From Congeria kusceri (taxonomy: Eukaryota > Mollusca > Bivalvia > Myida > Dreissenidae), in assembly GCA_027627225.1 (NCBI GenBank), contig CM051028.1, positions 15,285,201 through 15,349,200 on the forward strand: a stretch of DNA of 64,000 nt, given 5' to 3'. The notes under the pieces were generated by a model that had not been told where the DNA came from, ran no database searches, and saw only the letters and a list, made by a program, of their open reading frames with translations. A program made the position numbers and the translations under genes. Below are positions 12,501-27,500 of the stretch, in pieces. Within the stretch, counting starts at the first letter, position 1. The number at the start of each line of letters is the position of its first letter.

Positions 12501-15500
12501 CGTAATTCAACGTAAAGGACAAATCTCAATTTTGTCAAAAATACTGCTACGTTTCATCAAATCATACTTATATGTAGCGGTACACTTGGCACAACTTAGA
12601 ACAACACATAGAACAACGTGGCCCTCGCGCAGCACAACGTAAAAATAACTAGATTCCTGTCAATCGCTACGTTATGCAATGTTATTCTCTACGTTCAAAC
12701 AACGGTACACCACGCATCGCCCTCAATATTGTTACGCTTCGCTGCGCTATGTACTGCGTTCTTCGATGCAGCATTATGTAAAGGCAAGTTGTGGTACGTT
12801 GTCAAATGTAACGTAGCGTAGTGATAGCACAGTTCATAGTATATTGAGGTGCAATGTAGTACAAAACGATGACAACTTGGCAGCAGGTGAGTTTCAAATG
12901 CGTACTAAAACGGCATGTGATAACGTGACACTATGACTAGGGCATGATACAAATTCATTGCGAAGTCTCTTTTATTGATAAACACTGAACGGATGAAGTC
13001 AGAGTCACAAACATTCTTTCACATTGTTTATTGGTAGTTTAACAACAGTTCTGTTTTTAACCTATACAGATATCCACCATGTCATGCTAAAATAAGAAAC
13101 TGACTTCATAATTCAGTATTTATAAACATTCCGTTTGCAATCCATACTCATGAATTATGCAAGAATTTGGAATTGTTGTTTGATAGTGCTTGTCGACTTC
13201 CACGAAACCTTATGATATAAACATTTCAAGCACTCAGCAGATTTTCACTCCATCAATGAACCACCAGAGACTTAAACATCATCATTTAATGAGACTGGAT
13301 CATTAAAAATGAATATATCATAATCAGTGAACTATTTTCAAGACATGGCCATTCATTACATGTACTCATTATTAAAATTGCTCAAGGGGAATAATATTTG
13401 TTCTTGATTTTGTTAATAACTTGACGTCTGGCAAAGTATGTCTTTTTAATGAGACTCAATCGTTACAAATAATATCATATATAAATAAACGAGGATTATC
13501 ATTGATCTGACGGATGCTTTCCAATGCACTTTTGGAAAATAATGAGAATGCTATCATAAGAGCAGTCCAGACAATTGTGCTCTATATATTAATTTCAGCA
13601 ACCATCATACAAAAATTCATTGATGCGGAGCATCTTGGTACAGTGAACATCTCCTCTTGGTAATGAAGCATGTCATAAAGTTTCATTTAATAACTGGCTA
13701 GTAGTTGCTGAGAAACAGTCAAGACAAGAATTGCGCACTATACACTAATTTCAGCAACCATCAAAGTCCCATAACTTCAAGGAAAATCACTGAAAGGGAA
13801 CGTCCTGTACTGTGTACACCTCATTTTGATAATGAAGCACCACATACAGTTTCATTGTATTCTGGCCGGTAGTTGCAGAGAAATAGTCCGGACAAGAATC
13901 GTGCACTATATTCTAATTTCAGAAATCTTTATCACTATATTATAATTTCAGAAATCTTTCAAGTCCCACAACTCTTAGAAAAAACCTCTGAAGAAGAACG
14001 TCCTGGTTCAATGCACATCTCCTTATGGTAATAAAGCTTCCCATAAAGTTTAATTGAAATCTGGCCAGTAGTTGTGAAGAAATAGATTGGACAATAATTG
14101 TGCACTAAATACTTATATCATAAATCTTCTAAGTCCCATAACTCTAAGAAAAATCATTAAAGCAGAACGTCCTGGTTCAGTGCACACTTCCTCAGGGTAA
14201 TGAAGCTTCCTATAAAGTTTCAATTAATTCTGGCCAGTAGTTGCGTTTAAGAGACCCGACAAGAATTGTGCACTAAATGCTTATTTCAGAAATCTTCAAA
14301 GTCCCATAACTCTGAGAAGTCCATAACTCTGAGAAAAATCATTGCGGAATGTCCTGGTTCACTGCACACCTTCTCTTGGTAATGAAGCTTCCCATGAAGT
14401 TTCATTAAATTCTGGTCAGTAGTTGCTGAGAAATACTCTGGACAAGAAAACAGGACGGACGGACGGACGCACAGACGGAAGAAAAGACGGACGGACAAAG
14501 CGGCAACTATATGCTCCCCGCCAAATTGTCCCGAAAATTTCCTTTTGATTTGTGTTGAGGAAACTATATTATATTAGTACTTTACAGGTTAATTGGTAAC
14601 AGGAGATTTGCAGCTTGACTAATACAGTGCTAACCAAAGCAGTAGAGCAAATCTATATTCATAAATATTGCATGATATATAACGGAATCCTCTTCAGGCT
14701 GTTCTACCGATGTCTATTAATTGTGTGGCATTGTTACTGTTAATAGCCATTTGATCTGAAATTAAATGAACTAAGTACTACTAACGTTAAAATGGTTTTT
14801 AGGAGCTACGAAATCATTGAAAACCTTGTACAAACCAATATTTTATATTTGAAATATGGTAAAACAAGAGGCAACTGTTTGTTGCCGGTGTTCGATTTAA
14901 GTATCATACGGGTGTAGGTCACCGGCTATCGTATTGCGAAGAACAACACAATAGTAATAAAAGTCTGAAATATATTTAATAAATATTAAATATATAATAT
15001 ATGTTGAATGTTTCACATTCAGTCACGAACCGAATGTCATCCAATACATATATAACAACTGACGGATTGTTAACAATAGGTTAACAATTAGATTTAATTA
15101 AAATAATTAAATAATACATATATAACACTTGACAATGCATAAATACAATCAATGCAAAAATATAAAATAATAGAAAATAGAAGTTACCTGAAATATATTT
15201 AATAAATATTAAATATATATGTTGAATGTTTCACATTCAAAGTCACGAACCGAATGTGAAGTTTCATGATAAATCGTGATGGATTAAATTGGTTGAGTGA
15301 ACACAAACAGTGACTGCGTGATTGTTAGAGATTGTTAGTCATTGTCAATAGAGAAAAGTATAGTTTTGTTAATTGAAGAGTTCTCAGTCTAAAATCTACG
15401 AATATTGCCTAACTATAACTGTAAATATAAAACCTAACGCTCTAAACGTAACCAACTACTCAACATGTATTAATTTAAAAATAATTAATTTATTAAACAC

Positions 15501-18500
15501 AGGGATTGTAATAACAACAACACGCATTATTATTGTTCATAAAGTCTTATTGACTCCATAATAATGCTTGATTTAATGGACTGTAACATGTTGATCCTGT
15601 ACCAGATTTAAACCATTGAAGACGACAGAAATTTTAAATGACCTGCCATACACTTAAGGAACTTTATGATATGAATAAATATGCAGAGCTTTGTGGATAA
15701 GGACCCAGATTTTGCAATGAAATCACCGATAACTAATTAATATACAGTAAGGCATTGTTGTCTATATTTTAGCTTAATTCCAGTGTTGAAATAAATCTTG
15801 TTTTATTTAAAGGGAGTTGATTTCATCAATGACCACCTGATGATGGGGCAAAGAAAAAAAATGTGTGTTTCGGGCAACTGTCTCAAAAAAAGTTAGGTAT
15901 GGTTGGGATTGAGTTTTTTTTTGTCAAGACACATTTCGATCAAAAACATGGAAAATTATCTAAAATCTGAAGAATACAGAATTCACGGACAACAATTATC
16001 ACTAAAAACTTCAGGGTCGGGGGTTTTTCGCTGGGTAGAGTCAGGTTGCCCGAAAAACAGAATTTTTTTCTTGGGCCTGGGATAAGTCAAATTCACACAC
16101 CTTTCTTTTCCTGCACGCGCCTTGAACACCATCCGAAACTCTTCACACCTTGCGGCAATATCTGCTTCCAGAACTATCTGGAATGATGACATCTTGTGTA
16201 GCCCAACCGGGGGCTGTAATACGCTGGACCAGGACGCAGGTTTGAAGCCTCGAACCCCATCGGAGCATTCAAAAGCTTTGATACTACGAAAACTGGGCGT
16301 CAGGTCCCCGAAAGTAAATCCAGTCAGCTCTAAATGACCTAAAGAGGATAAATAAACCAAGTCAGCTCTTAGACTAGATGTTCTGCAAATGATCAAAATT
16401 CCTTCAAAGATATAACTTTTCTGGAACAATTTCTTCTTTTCCATCTTTCCTTCGTTTGTTTGTTTATTTATGTATTCATTTAATTCATTCTTAAATCATT
16501 CATTATTAATAAGTAAATTTTTGTTATTTAAAATTTATAGACAAATATCGGAAAGTTGCCTTATGTTAAAATACTACAGCTGATGTTCACAACATTTTGT
16601 TAAAACATTAACTTGATGGTGACTGCCTCCCAGACAATCTCAGCAAATTCAGGAGACAAAATAATTGTATTTATAGTTTTTGTTGAAGACTGTAGATGTT
16701 TTTAATTGGATTTAATGTAAAATAAAGCCTTAAACATGTGTCTGTGAACTTTTACAGAATTACTGTTTGGTACATCAGTGATGTTTTGTTACATCATTGA
16801 GGGTTGTTTTACTTTACAGTGTTTTTTTACCTTTGGGTGAAAGGTGGCGGGGCCCTTCAGATGGGGAATTTTACGGCAAAAGGGGATTTTTAGAAAAGCA
16901 TTATTAGTAAATTTACATGTTTATATTCTACTTTTTTATGAACCATTAATTAAACAATTGTTTTGCTACCAATGATAAATGCTTTAACTTGGTTTGATGA
17001 AAAACTGCTGGGATATTTTACGAAAATTCCTCCTAGTCAATTTTTGTCCGATTTTGGTCATTGTTTTTTCAAAATTCAGCTTACATTCTGAGGGGAATTT
17101 TAAATAAAAATTACCTTCAGGGGCATAAAAAAATGCAATATTACAAATTCGAGACTGAACGAAAGACGCATTTCTATGAAAAAAACTGCCTGGTCCAATC
17201 ATAGTGTTTGTACTGAAATGTTAACACGATACTACAAAATAGATTGTCACTTAGACTTTTCACACCGTCCAGACGCAGATTTCACACCTCTGCCAATTCA
17301 GAAAGCAGTTAGTTTGCACCATGGACAAAGACAGTTGAGTATAATGACCATTATAATCCACTTCAAATGATGCAGTGTAAGATTATTTGGGTTTGACTAA
17401 ATAACTATTGTTGCTTAACTGATATGTCAATTGCGAATTGATTATTTTTCGTGGATTTTATACACTGCATAATTTAAATACATGCACAAATGTATTGTCA
17501 AATGCAATTAGTTTAATAAAAGCGTGAACATTAACTAAACGCCTTGACATGCCCAAAATAGACACTAAATGTAAAATTATAGGATTACTTTAATATGATA
17601 ATTTCCTAAAAGATGCGAATTACTACGAAAAACACAATACTACCAACAAACTAGTGTCTCCCTTGACTATTTGTAATACTAGTATCGCGTTTCGACTGCA
17701 TTTCTGTATCAACAACAACAGACCTGCCTACAAATACTGCGACTGAAAATGTGACTTGAAACTGGCTTGACTTTATGCATTTTATTACATTCATTCAAAT
17801 CAGGAGCAGGGCCTGTATTCACAAAGATTCTTAGGGAAAACTTAAGTAAATTCCTTAAATTCATAAAATTCCTTAAGTCTCTGGCCGTGTATAGGTCTTT
17901 TAACATTAAGATGTTGTAAAATTGTAAATATTGCTCACATGTTTTATTGTAGTATTGCAGCCTTCTTTGTCCAGAAATAATTGGATTTCACATAGAAAAT
18001 TTGATCTGAAATTTTCACTTAAGTACAACTTAAGTTAAGATTTCCCTTAGAAGCTTTTTGAATGCCAGCCCAGGTCTTACTCTGCCATTCGCCAAATTAG
18101 CCAACGGCTACAAACACATTTGGCTAAAGAAAATTCTGTTTGGCTACAACTTTTTCTTCATAGAAACCCATAAAATAGCTAAAATGAGAAGAATTGTGCC
18201 ATAGCAGGGCAAGTTTGGCTAAAGAAAATTTTGAGCCAGGGGAAGCCCTGAGAAGTCCAATTAACATGACAAATTGACTTATATAGGTTGAATACCATGT
18301 ATGTGCACCAGCCAGCAAAAGTAGTATTTACAACACCATTAGCTACTTCTGGTCTGTGGGCAATCTATCCTTTAAGGCCAACTGTCAGTGAACATGTAGT
18401 CTGCAAATTAATCAAAACTGGCAGGCCTTTATGAAAAACGTTTTGTTCACTACATCACTAAGAGCAAAACAAAAATGGGACAGAAAGTGTGTTCAACTTA

Positions 18501-21500
18501 AAGTACAATGTACCCGTTAAAGTATTGATGAAATTAAAGTGGAATTTTCCAGTGCATTTTACATTTTCAAATAGCCAGATATTGAATTCATAATAAATTC
18601 ATCACATTCACTGTTGCATGAAGATTCATCAAAATCCCGCTTACACTTTTGGAATTATGCTTCACATAAAAACATGACAGGTGGACAGTCAGAAGAATGC
18701 ACAGATAAGGTGATTACTCCATGCCTCTGACTGATGTTAGGGGCAACAGTAAAACAGAGGTCACTGTACAAATGCACAGATAAGGTGATTACTCCATGCC
18801 TCTGACTGATGTTAGGGGCAACAGTAAAACAGAGGTCACTGTACAAATGCACAGATAAGGTGATTACTCCATGCCTCTGACTGATGTTAGGGGCAACAGT
18901 AAAACAGAGGTCACTGTACAAATGCACAGATAAGGTGATTACTCCATGCCTCTGACTGATGTTAGGGGCAACAGCAAAACAGAGGTCACTGTACAATTTA
19001 AACCAATTGAAAGAGCAGAATATATGTGATAATTTATTGACATATTTCTATATAACTATTTTTGTCTGTAATTATATTTTGCTGCTAATTCCTGAAAACC
19101 ATGTTTCGTAAAGATGCCTCGCATCCCTGTTTTCAACAATATTCATTTGCAGACCTATTGTACTTAGTCCCAAATCCATAAATGGTCTGGTAACCTAATA
19201 ATTGTTACCGGCCGTACACCATGCAACTGGCCTCTCAAAACATTTCCCAAGTAAGTACACAACCACAAAAGTAAATTTATTACAATTAACATTCAGTATG
19301 TAATATCTTTTACATACATGTAACATGTGACCCAAATTATTCTGATTTTCTTTTTGGACCTCATACATTTCTACTGGATTTGTCTGAAGTCTGACTGCCT
19401 TCTAAGTACACTGCAATTCCATATTAATTTTCACTCCACATAAATGTCACTCAAGTGCTTCTGTAACATAGACGATACTTATACATGCCTACAAAAAATA
19501 TGATTATCTGGAAAGCAGACACAGAGCCTGTTTGCCCCAGATGTTTACCAATAAAAGATGGCTTGACATTTACAAGTCGTTCATTGATCCTTCTCTTGAC
19601 GAGATCTTCGATACTCACAGAGCTGAAAACCCACCTGAAACGAGATAAAATCAAACGATCACAGTTGCAATTCATCAAGATATTAATATGTTTCACACAT
19701 TTTAACAGTGTTTTAAATAACAAGAACTGTCTCAGAGCAGCGCGCTGGACTATCCATACCGCTTTGTAAGAGTTATGGGCTTTGGTCAGTACAAAATGGG
19801 GCATAATTATGTTAAATAGCAGGTCAGAGCTATGGGTCTTGGTCAATGACCTTAAAAAATGACCCCAATACATGTGTGAAGCTACATGCAAACTTAAACT
19901 GAGGTTTCTAAGTACAAAAAAGGGCATAATTCTGCTAAATCGCAGGTCAGAATGATGGGCCTTGGCCAAAGACCTTATATAATAACCCTGAAGACATGTA
20001 TGAAGTTTCAATTGAACATCTGTAGTAGTTTCAAAGATATGTACTTGCAGGCAAACTTAAACTGAGGTTTCTTAGTACAAAAAGGGGCATAATTCTGCTA
20101 AATTGCAGGTCAGAATAATGGGCTTTGGCCAGTGACCTTATATAATGACCGTGAAGACATGTGTGAAGTTTCAATTGAATATCTGTAGTAGATATAGAGA
20201 TATGGAGTTGTTGCACGCCAAACTTTAACCTGGATTTTTCAAGTACAAAAAGGGGTATAATTCTGCTAATTTGCAGGTCCAAGTTATGGGCCTTGGTCAG
20301 TGACCTAACATAATGACCCTGAAAACATGAGTGAAAGTTCAATTGAATATCTGTAGTAGTTAAAGAGATATTATGTACTTGTTGCACGCACACCTTAACC
20401 AGAGCATTATTCAGACGCCATCGAATGGGTGAGTAATATAGCTCGAACTATTCGGTGAATAGTCGAGCTAAAAACTGTATCATATATATGACAGGATCCC
20501 AGCTGCAATTCATCAAGATATTACACTCAATATTCGTTTTATGCATATTAACAGTATTTTCACTAAAAAGTGTGTCAGATCTAAGTTCATATAACAGAAT
20601 AAGAGTCGCAATTTATCATAGACAGATATTATTTAAGGGTGTTTTCTACTAAAATTTGTATATTGGATTATATTTAGGATTTAAAGTAACTGTTTTACAT
20701 GTAATAAAATTTATGTATAATATACATGCCAATTTTTAACAAATTGATCTAACCATGAAACAAGAGGCCATAAGGCCCTAGGTTGCTCACCTGAAAGGCT
20801 AAGGAATTAAACTGTTCTGAGCAAGTTACATGAAAATTAGGCTAAAATTGTGGCCTCTAGATTGTTCGCAAGCTTGTTTTTTTTCAATTTGGCCTGGTGA
20901 CCAAGTATATTTACCATATGTGACATGGGTTCGAGCTTGTACGAGATATCATTGCGACAAATGTTCTTAGAAAGTTTCATGATGATTGGGATACAAATGT
21001 GGCCTCTAGAGTGTTCACAAGCTTTTTAAAATTTTCAATATCTCCTTATAAGGAAAACTGAACCCCCCCTCCCCTTCTCGGCCCACATATCATAACCATT
21101 TTCGAACTCGGCCGAGATATTATAAGAACAAATGTTCTGAGCAAGTTTCATGTTGATTAGGCAAAAAATGTGACTTCTAGTGTCCACAAGCTTTTTTTAT
21201 AGCCATATAAGGAAAACTGCCCCGCCCCCTGGCGGCCATGTTTTTCAAAGGACCGGAACCAATTGCGAACTTGGCCGAGATATCATAAGAACAAAGTTTC
21301 TGAGCAACTTTCATGTTGATTGGGCAAAGAATGTGACTTCTAGAGTGTTCACAAGCTTTTCCTATAGCCATATAAGAAAAAACTGCCCCCCCCCCCCACC
21401 CCACCCCCGCCCCCCCCATAGCAGCCATGTTTTTCAAAGGACTGGAATCATTTCGAACTCAGCCGAGATATTATAAAAACAAAGGTTCGGAGCTAGTTTC

Positions 21501-24500
21501 ATATTGATTGGGCAAAAAAAGTGAATTCTAGAGAGTTCACAAATTTTCCTATAGCTATTTAGGGAAAACTGCCCCCCCCCCCCCCCCCATCTGGAGGCCA
21601 TGTTTTTTTCAACGGACCGGAACATTTTCAGTCGAGATATCATTGCGACAAAGGTTCTGAGCAAGTTTCATGTTGATTGGGCCAAAAATTTGACTCTAGA
21701 GTGTTCACTAGCTTTTCCTATAGCCATATAAGCAGGGGTGTAAAAATTGTTAAAAGCCACTAGCCCTGCAGGGTTACCAGCTGACAAAATCAGGTCGCCC
21801 TTACTAATTTTGTGGTCGTCCTTAGTTTTGGTTACAGTATTCTAAAATCCATGTATATTATATAGCCATTGTTAACTTAAGGTAGAAAGATCCTAATGAC
21901 TTCGGAAATACTCGCGAAATATCGGTTAACTTCGGCCCATTCGCCACTTACCGTAAATCTAATCGATCTGATCCGAAACAGAAATTATTTTCGCAAAATA
22001 AACATTACTTTTCGAATGTTGAGTTATTTTCAATTAAATGTGTGAAATAAATGCTTATTTGTCTTTAAAGATGAATGTAAAAATGTAGTTTGAAGAAAAA
22101 CAAGGTACTCTGACACGGGGAATACCTTCAAATGACGTCATTGTTGGGATTTTATGTTTACATTTAATCATGACATTTTCGCGATATTTCTGGTGTATTT
22201 CCTTACGCTTAAGTTAAAATAGTTATAAATAAACGTCCAAGGATTATTAGTATTAAACATAATTGAACATAATTATTCGTATATAAAAACATATCTGCGT
22301 AAAGGAGATACGTGCTCCTTGCTGTGAAATAACATTCGTTCACACCAAAAACTTGGAAAAATAGTCAGTCGAGGTGGGTGGAGAGCGGGACGTCGGGTGA
22401 TCGAGTTTGGTGTTCTGTTGGATAATTTAAAATACTGTTCATTGTGTAAACTTGGGCCTGTTCCACTGTGGAATTTTGACGAGATCTACCGCTGTAAAAA
22501 ACATCTGAAAATTATGTATCGGCGAAATGATGAGAATGGTCTAAGAGACACCTTTTTATCCAAAAACAGTGACATTTTACCAATAGTCACAAGCGTCAAG
22601 AAGAGTCTTGATGAAGTTATCACACAGATTTGCCAGTGTTTGGAAACTTGTTAACCCAATGTTATGAAAATTTTCTGAAACACACACTTCTGAATTTGGT
22701 AACCAAGGATATGTGAACCTCAGCTAGTTACATTTGTATTTAAAATGTTTACACAAAACACTATTTATTTAACATTAATGCAAAAATAATTCATTTAATA
22801 TCAATACTGCTAATAGATTATAATTATAAGAGAAAAAATTATTTTAACATAGAAGGAAAATATTTCTTGTTTACTTGTCTTATTTTTCATATTTTTTTTA
22901 TAACATAGGGCTGCTTTAGTCCAAATGTTATACCTTGAGATTTTTGCGATGAACGTATGTCAATTTATACCTTTTTCCTCTCAGATAAGGTTATACTATA
23001 TTTTGGTATTACTGATTTTGACATATATGAAATAAAAGTTAAACAAATTACAATAATTGGTGTTTGGCATATTTTTACTGTAATGAAATCTGTTGTTTTT
23101 TACCATATGCTTAGCCAACTTTAATGTAATAAGTATTGTTGGTCAACTTTAGTACTTATGTTTGTTATACTTTTTCATAAGATACACCTTTAACGTATAA
23201 ATTAAAGCTATTCGGGAATAAATAAAATACATTTTGAAAATATGTCAGTCATTTTTGTAAGTGTACCCCATCAGAATTTTAGGTTGAAGTAGAAAAATTA
23301 GGGGTTATAAGAAAAATCGCATTTTTGTCAAAACGTGTGGTTAGATTTTGTTTATATTTCACAGTTTAGTCTCATAATAGATTTAATTATCAAAGATAAG
23401 AAGAAAATCAAGGTCTGAAAGAAGTCCCATTAGGGTCTTTCTACCTTAAGAACTCATCATTCAAATTCAACGTAAATAACAGACAAACTCGCCATTTTTA
23501 AAATGTCGGTACACTGAATACATATATGAATGTTCCAGCAATTTATTTGGTTTACGTAAGTCTTATATATTTTTCATTTGCCCTATATCGACAAACTATG
23601 ATATGATCAATTAATTCAGTTGCATGTACACTGACATGAAAAAGGATCAGTTTTTGTTTATCTCACGCTTTCTTTTTGTTTGTTCGTACGTTTTTTGTTG
23701 GACCTTTCTTTTGTGTGCCTTTACCAATTCACGTTTTTCGCTGTCAACCCCACCAAGACATGTTTTTGCTTAAGATAAATTGCGAATATCAAGCTGTTTT
23801 GACATTTTGCGGGAAAATAAACGGTGTCGATGTAAATATTACCCCCACCCGCACACAAGTTGACTGGTTATGGTTAGGAACATCAACGTATTTATTTATA
23901 ATAGTAATTAAACGGCAACACACTCTAATCACGTGGCTACCAGACATGCCACTGTTACAAAATCAAAGCGCTGACTGACCCTCAAATGCGGTCGCCTGAC
24001 CGGGCGAGTATTTCGGATATCCTATTCGCCCAGAGCAAAATTTAAGTCGCCAATGCGAGCGGGCCAGTGATATTTTACACCCCTGCATATAAGGAAAACT
24101 GCCCCCCCCCCTGGCGGCCACGTTTTTAAACGGACCGGAACCGTTTTCGAACTCGGTGGAGATATCCTAATAACAAAGGTTCTGAGCAAGTTTCATGTTG
24201 ATTGGGCAAAAAATTCGACTTCTACAGTGTTCACAAGCTTTTTCTATAGCCATATAAGGAAAACTACCCCGTCCCCTGGTGGCCATGTTTTTCAACGGAG
24301 CAGAACCATTTTCGAACTCGGCCGAGATATCATTGGGACAAATGTTCTAACCAAGTTTCATGAAGATTGGCCAATAAATGTGGCCTCTAGAGTGTTCACA
24401 AGGTAAATGTTGACAACGGACGACGGACAAAAGGCGATCACAAAAGCTCACCATGAGAATGTTGTGCTCAGGTGAGCTAAAAAAGAACAAAAATAAGTCA

Positions 24501-27500
24501 CTGAATACAATTCCTGTACCAAATCAATACAAAATAAATATTTAACAAATATTTCTACTGCAGCCTTCACAAGTTGGTGACAGCATTTTAACAAAAGTCA
24601 TTATGCACTGACAAAATACCAACAAGAGAAATTGATCCGTCAATGCACAAACATACCAGTACCTGGTCAACGTTACTTAGTGGGTAAATTATATCACTGA
24701 AACAATAACAAGCAAATACTAATTTACCTACAGGTAGAGGTCAATTCTACATGTTACATGTTGTGTGACACTGGACATAATTCATATTCACTTAAACCAT
24801 CTGTCACCAGGCTGAGATTTCAGTCTTCATAAAACCAAAGTAAAAGTTATCCAAGTGCAACCCAAAATCGATGTACACTAAATTAGACGATATTTTTTTT
24901 GTTTAAGTCTGTGAAATTAAATGTGCGATTGTCCAATAAAAATGGTTAAGAACACATTAAAATATTTAGGGTTCAAGTTAACATTAAAATGACATTTGAT
25001 CGACTAAACAATAACAAAAAATATTGTAGAATTTAGCTGACGTCGAATTTAGGACACACCAGGCTATGATCTGTGTTACTGTACAGGCAGGTACACTCAC
25101 TACATCGTTTGAACCCACGTTCGCTAAAATACACTATGCTTCTTCATCAGACCGTGGGAGATTAGGCTAGCAAAACTTTGTACTCATCAATATTCATGAA
25201 AACGAACGTTTGACAGCCACGGCATATAATGTAGTGTTAATGGAAAAGATACGGTGGGTTTCACCGATGCGTACACTAATGCTATTTTTGCCCAACTAGC
25301 AATATTTCCCGACTTAAATTCTCAGCCTCATAGTTTTTGCTATTCCAATCCCAAAACTGAAGTTATTCCGCTGATAATTATATATAATTATTATTGTTTA
25401 TAAATAAACTCACTATAAATAATAATTACAGATAATAGATAGTTTCAAACAGGTTGCAGACTTTAGATCAACTCCCCTGGATATACATCAGTGAATATGG
25501 ATTCTAAACCATCCTTGAAATTGGCTGTAAATCCTTTTATCAGATTAATATTGAGCAAAAAAAAAACAGTGTTTTAATTTTATTTGTTACAGGTAAGTAT
25601 AGGATACCGACTGAGCAGAGAGTCTTTTTGCTTACGAAAAACCTTTGACCTCTACGTGTGACCTTGACCTTGAGCTAGGGACACAGGTCATCAGCGCGAC
25701 ACGCCGTCTCCACATGTGGAACATTTGTAGCAAGTTATTTTAAAATTTCCTGATGAATGAGGAAGTTACAGTCCGGACATGCTGTATTATGCCCATATTT
25801 GACCTTTGACCTCTAAGTGTCACTTTGACCTATGAGCTAGTGACACATGTCTTGTGCGCGACATGCCATCCCCACACGGTGAACATTTGTGGCAAGTTAT
25901 TTTAAAACTGCCTGATGAATGAGGAAGTTACAGTCCGGACAAGAGCAGATGGACGCACGCATGCACGCACTCACGCGCATACACCGAACTGCCATTGTGA
26001 CAAAAAAATAAAAACATGATAAAACAAAAATTGGAGTTTTAAACTCACAGTTACATGTATACTGTAAAAACACAGACAAATATATATTAATTCATCGTAA
26101 ATCATGGTATTGTTGACTCAATGTATATGCATGTTTATTAAACAAATGATGATATATTAATGTCATGTTTATTGAAGAAAAAATGTTTTATTGTTTTTTT
26201 TTATTTTCATTCCAACAACTGGACAGTTTTTCCAAAAAAGTCTAAGAAACTAAAATAAACAATATTTGGTCTTACAACATCATTTTTTATTTATGCAATT
26301 TGTCACATCCCCATACCTGTTTCTTAACCCAGTTAGTTTTGGGTTACCTAGCAAACATTATAAAGCGGCTGAAATATTTGGACAGTCTAATAAACAACCT
26401 TCGAAAAAACTACATTTACTGCTGTCATCTTCTTTTGCCTCCATTTTATCTCTTGAATATCAATTCAGTTTACGCATCCTGGTATACTGACTTAACCCTT
26501 AGTAATTCGCATTAACAACAGATCATTCTAGTGCATTGTCATGTTGCAAACACTGAAATCAGTATCGAATCAATATTATACAACATTTCTTTATTTAAAA
26601 ATCACAACTTATTGACTACAAAGAAAGAACCACAATTTATATTACAAAGAAAGAATCAAAATTTATTGACTATCTACATGTACAGTCAGTAAAAAAGCAA
26701 GTGAGAACCGTTATAAACATGGACTGATTGATACAGGTAAATAGAATGATTTAAATTACAGTCCGTAAATGCAAGTGAGAACCGTTATAAACATGGACTA
26801 ATTGATACAGGTAAATTAAACTATATAAACTGCAGACGATAACAGCGTGTGTGTAAACAAAAAACCATGATTCTCCCTATTTACAATAAATGGTTGATCC
26901 CCTCAATATCAACAAAATTTAAACTGACTATACAGACGATTACAGCGTGTTTGTAAAGAGAAAACCAAGATTCCCCCTATTTACAATAAATGGTTGATCC
27001 CCCCATTATCAACAAAATTTAAACCGACTGCAAGTCCAATCAATAACCTGTATAAAACAAGCATCATACAATGTATATTTGTGTGCACTTCAATAAAACC
27101 TGTTCAATAACATGTTGCATGATTCTTTCGTAAACCACCAATGTAGAAATCCATCGTTTAAGTTATGGCGTTAACTTTATAGCGTACTAGTATACAGGAC
27201 TTCAAAATTTCATGAACTGAGATTTATATCAGATATACCTTTTTATTAGGGATGGCAAAAATATTCGAATATTCGACTGAATGATTGTTATTCGAATAGT
27301 TAAAATGCTATTCGAATATTTGCAAATTTGTATTGCTTTGTAAAACATTAATTTATTGATTGTAGAAAGTAGTTTGCTTACAACATAAAAGCAATATTTC
27401 ACCAGTAGATACATAACACCGTCGTTTGTTAACATATTATAGCCCCGTGTCAATTGTGAGACAAAGATATGGAATATATGGGTCCGTGTCAAAGGTCATC

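Larger units (their letters stand above)
12100..16100 (-). other. Intron 3 of the SMP gene
   Basis: Contains an inverted-repeat element (12388-12942), a tandem array (13600-14525), a 75-80 bp segment duplicated at 14965-15045 and 15188-15262 (AATATATTTAATAAATATTA then a TTCACATTCA motif), and an interspersed repeat (15860-16060) next to the exon 3 donor. Nothing else recognised. Confidence 0.65.
16339..19548 (-). other. Intron 2 of the SMP gene
   Basis: Contains an interspersed repeat (16810-17160), a foldback element (17807-18073), fragments of a TTTGGCTAAAGAAAATT repeat (18100-18240) and a four-unit 75 bp tandem repeat (18696-18995). 16440-16800 and 19000-19440 show nothing recognised. Confidence 0.65.
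21733..24085. mobile_element. hAT-like element with 8 bp target duplication, itself interrupted
   Basis: Termini CAGGGGTGTAAAA and TTTTACACCCCTG are inverted. The 8 bp CATATAAG occurs on both sides (21725-21732, 24086-24093) without mismatch. Without its insert the element is about 790 bp and non-autonomous. Confidence 0.85.
20759..24483. repeat. Tandem-array element interrupted by nested transposons
   Basis: Array parts at 20759-21732 and 24086-24483 share units of about 165-170 bp: GTTCTGAGCAAGTTTCATG, TTGATTGGGCAAAAAATGTG, AGTGTTCACAAGCTTTT, a poly-C run, GGCGGCCATGTTTTTCAA and AACTCGGCCGAGATATCAT. The head is acaagaggccataaggccc; the tail is ACGGACGACGGACAAAAGG and CTCAGGTGAGCT. The array is split cleanly at CATATAAG by the element at 21733-24085. 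Confidence 0.85.

Noticed and set aside
12460..12821. Two plus-strand frames of 60-67 codons
   Set aside because: They lie inside the inverted-repeat element 12388-12942 and show no domain.
15983..16444. Whole 153-codon minus-strand frame as a single gene
   Set aside because: Only 16338-16101 is exon; the rest is intron and interspersed repeat, as splice sites and phase show.
18696..18995. CRISPR-like regular repeats here and at 57-60 kb
   Set aside because: Units are directly joined with no unique spacers, and the window is a spliced eukaryotic genome.
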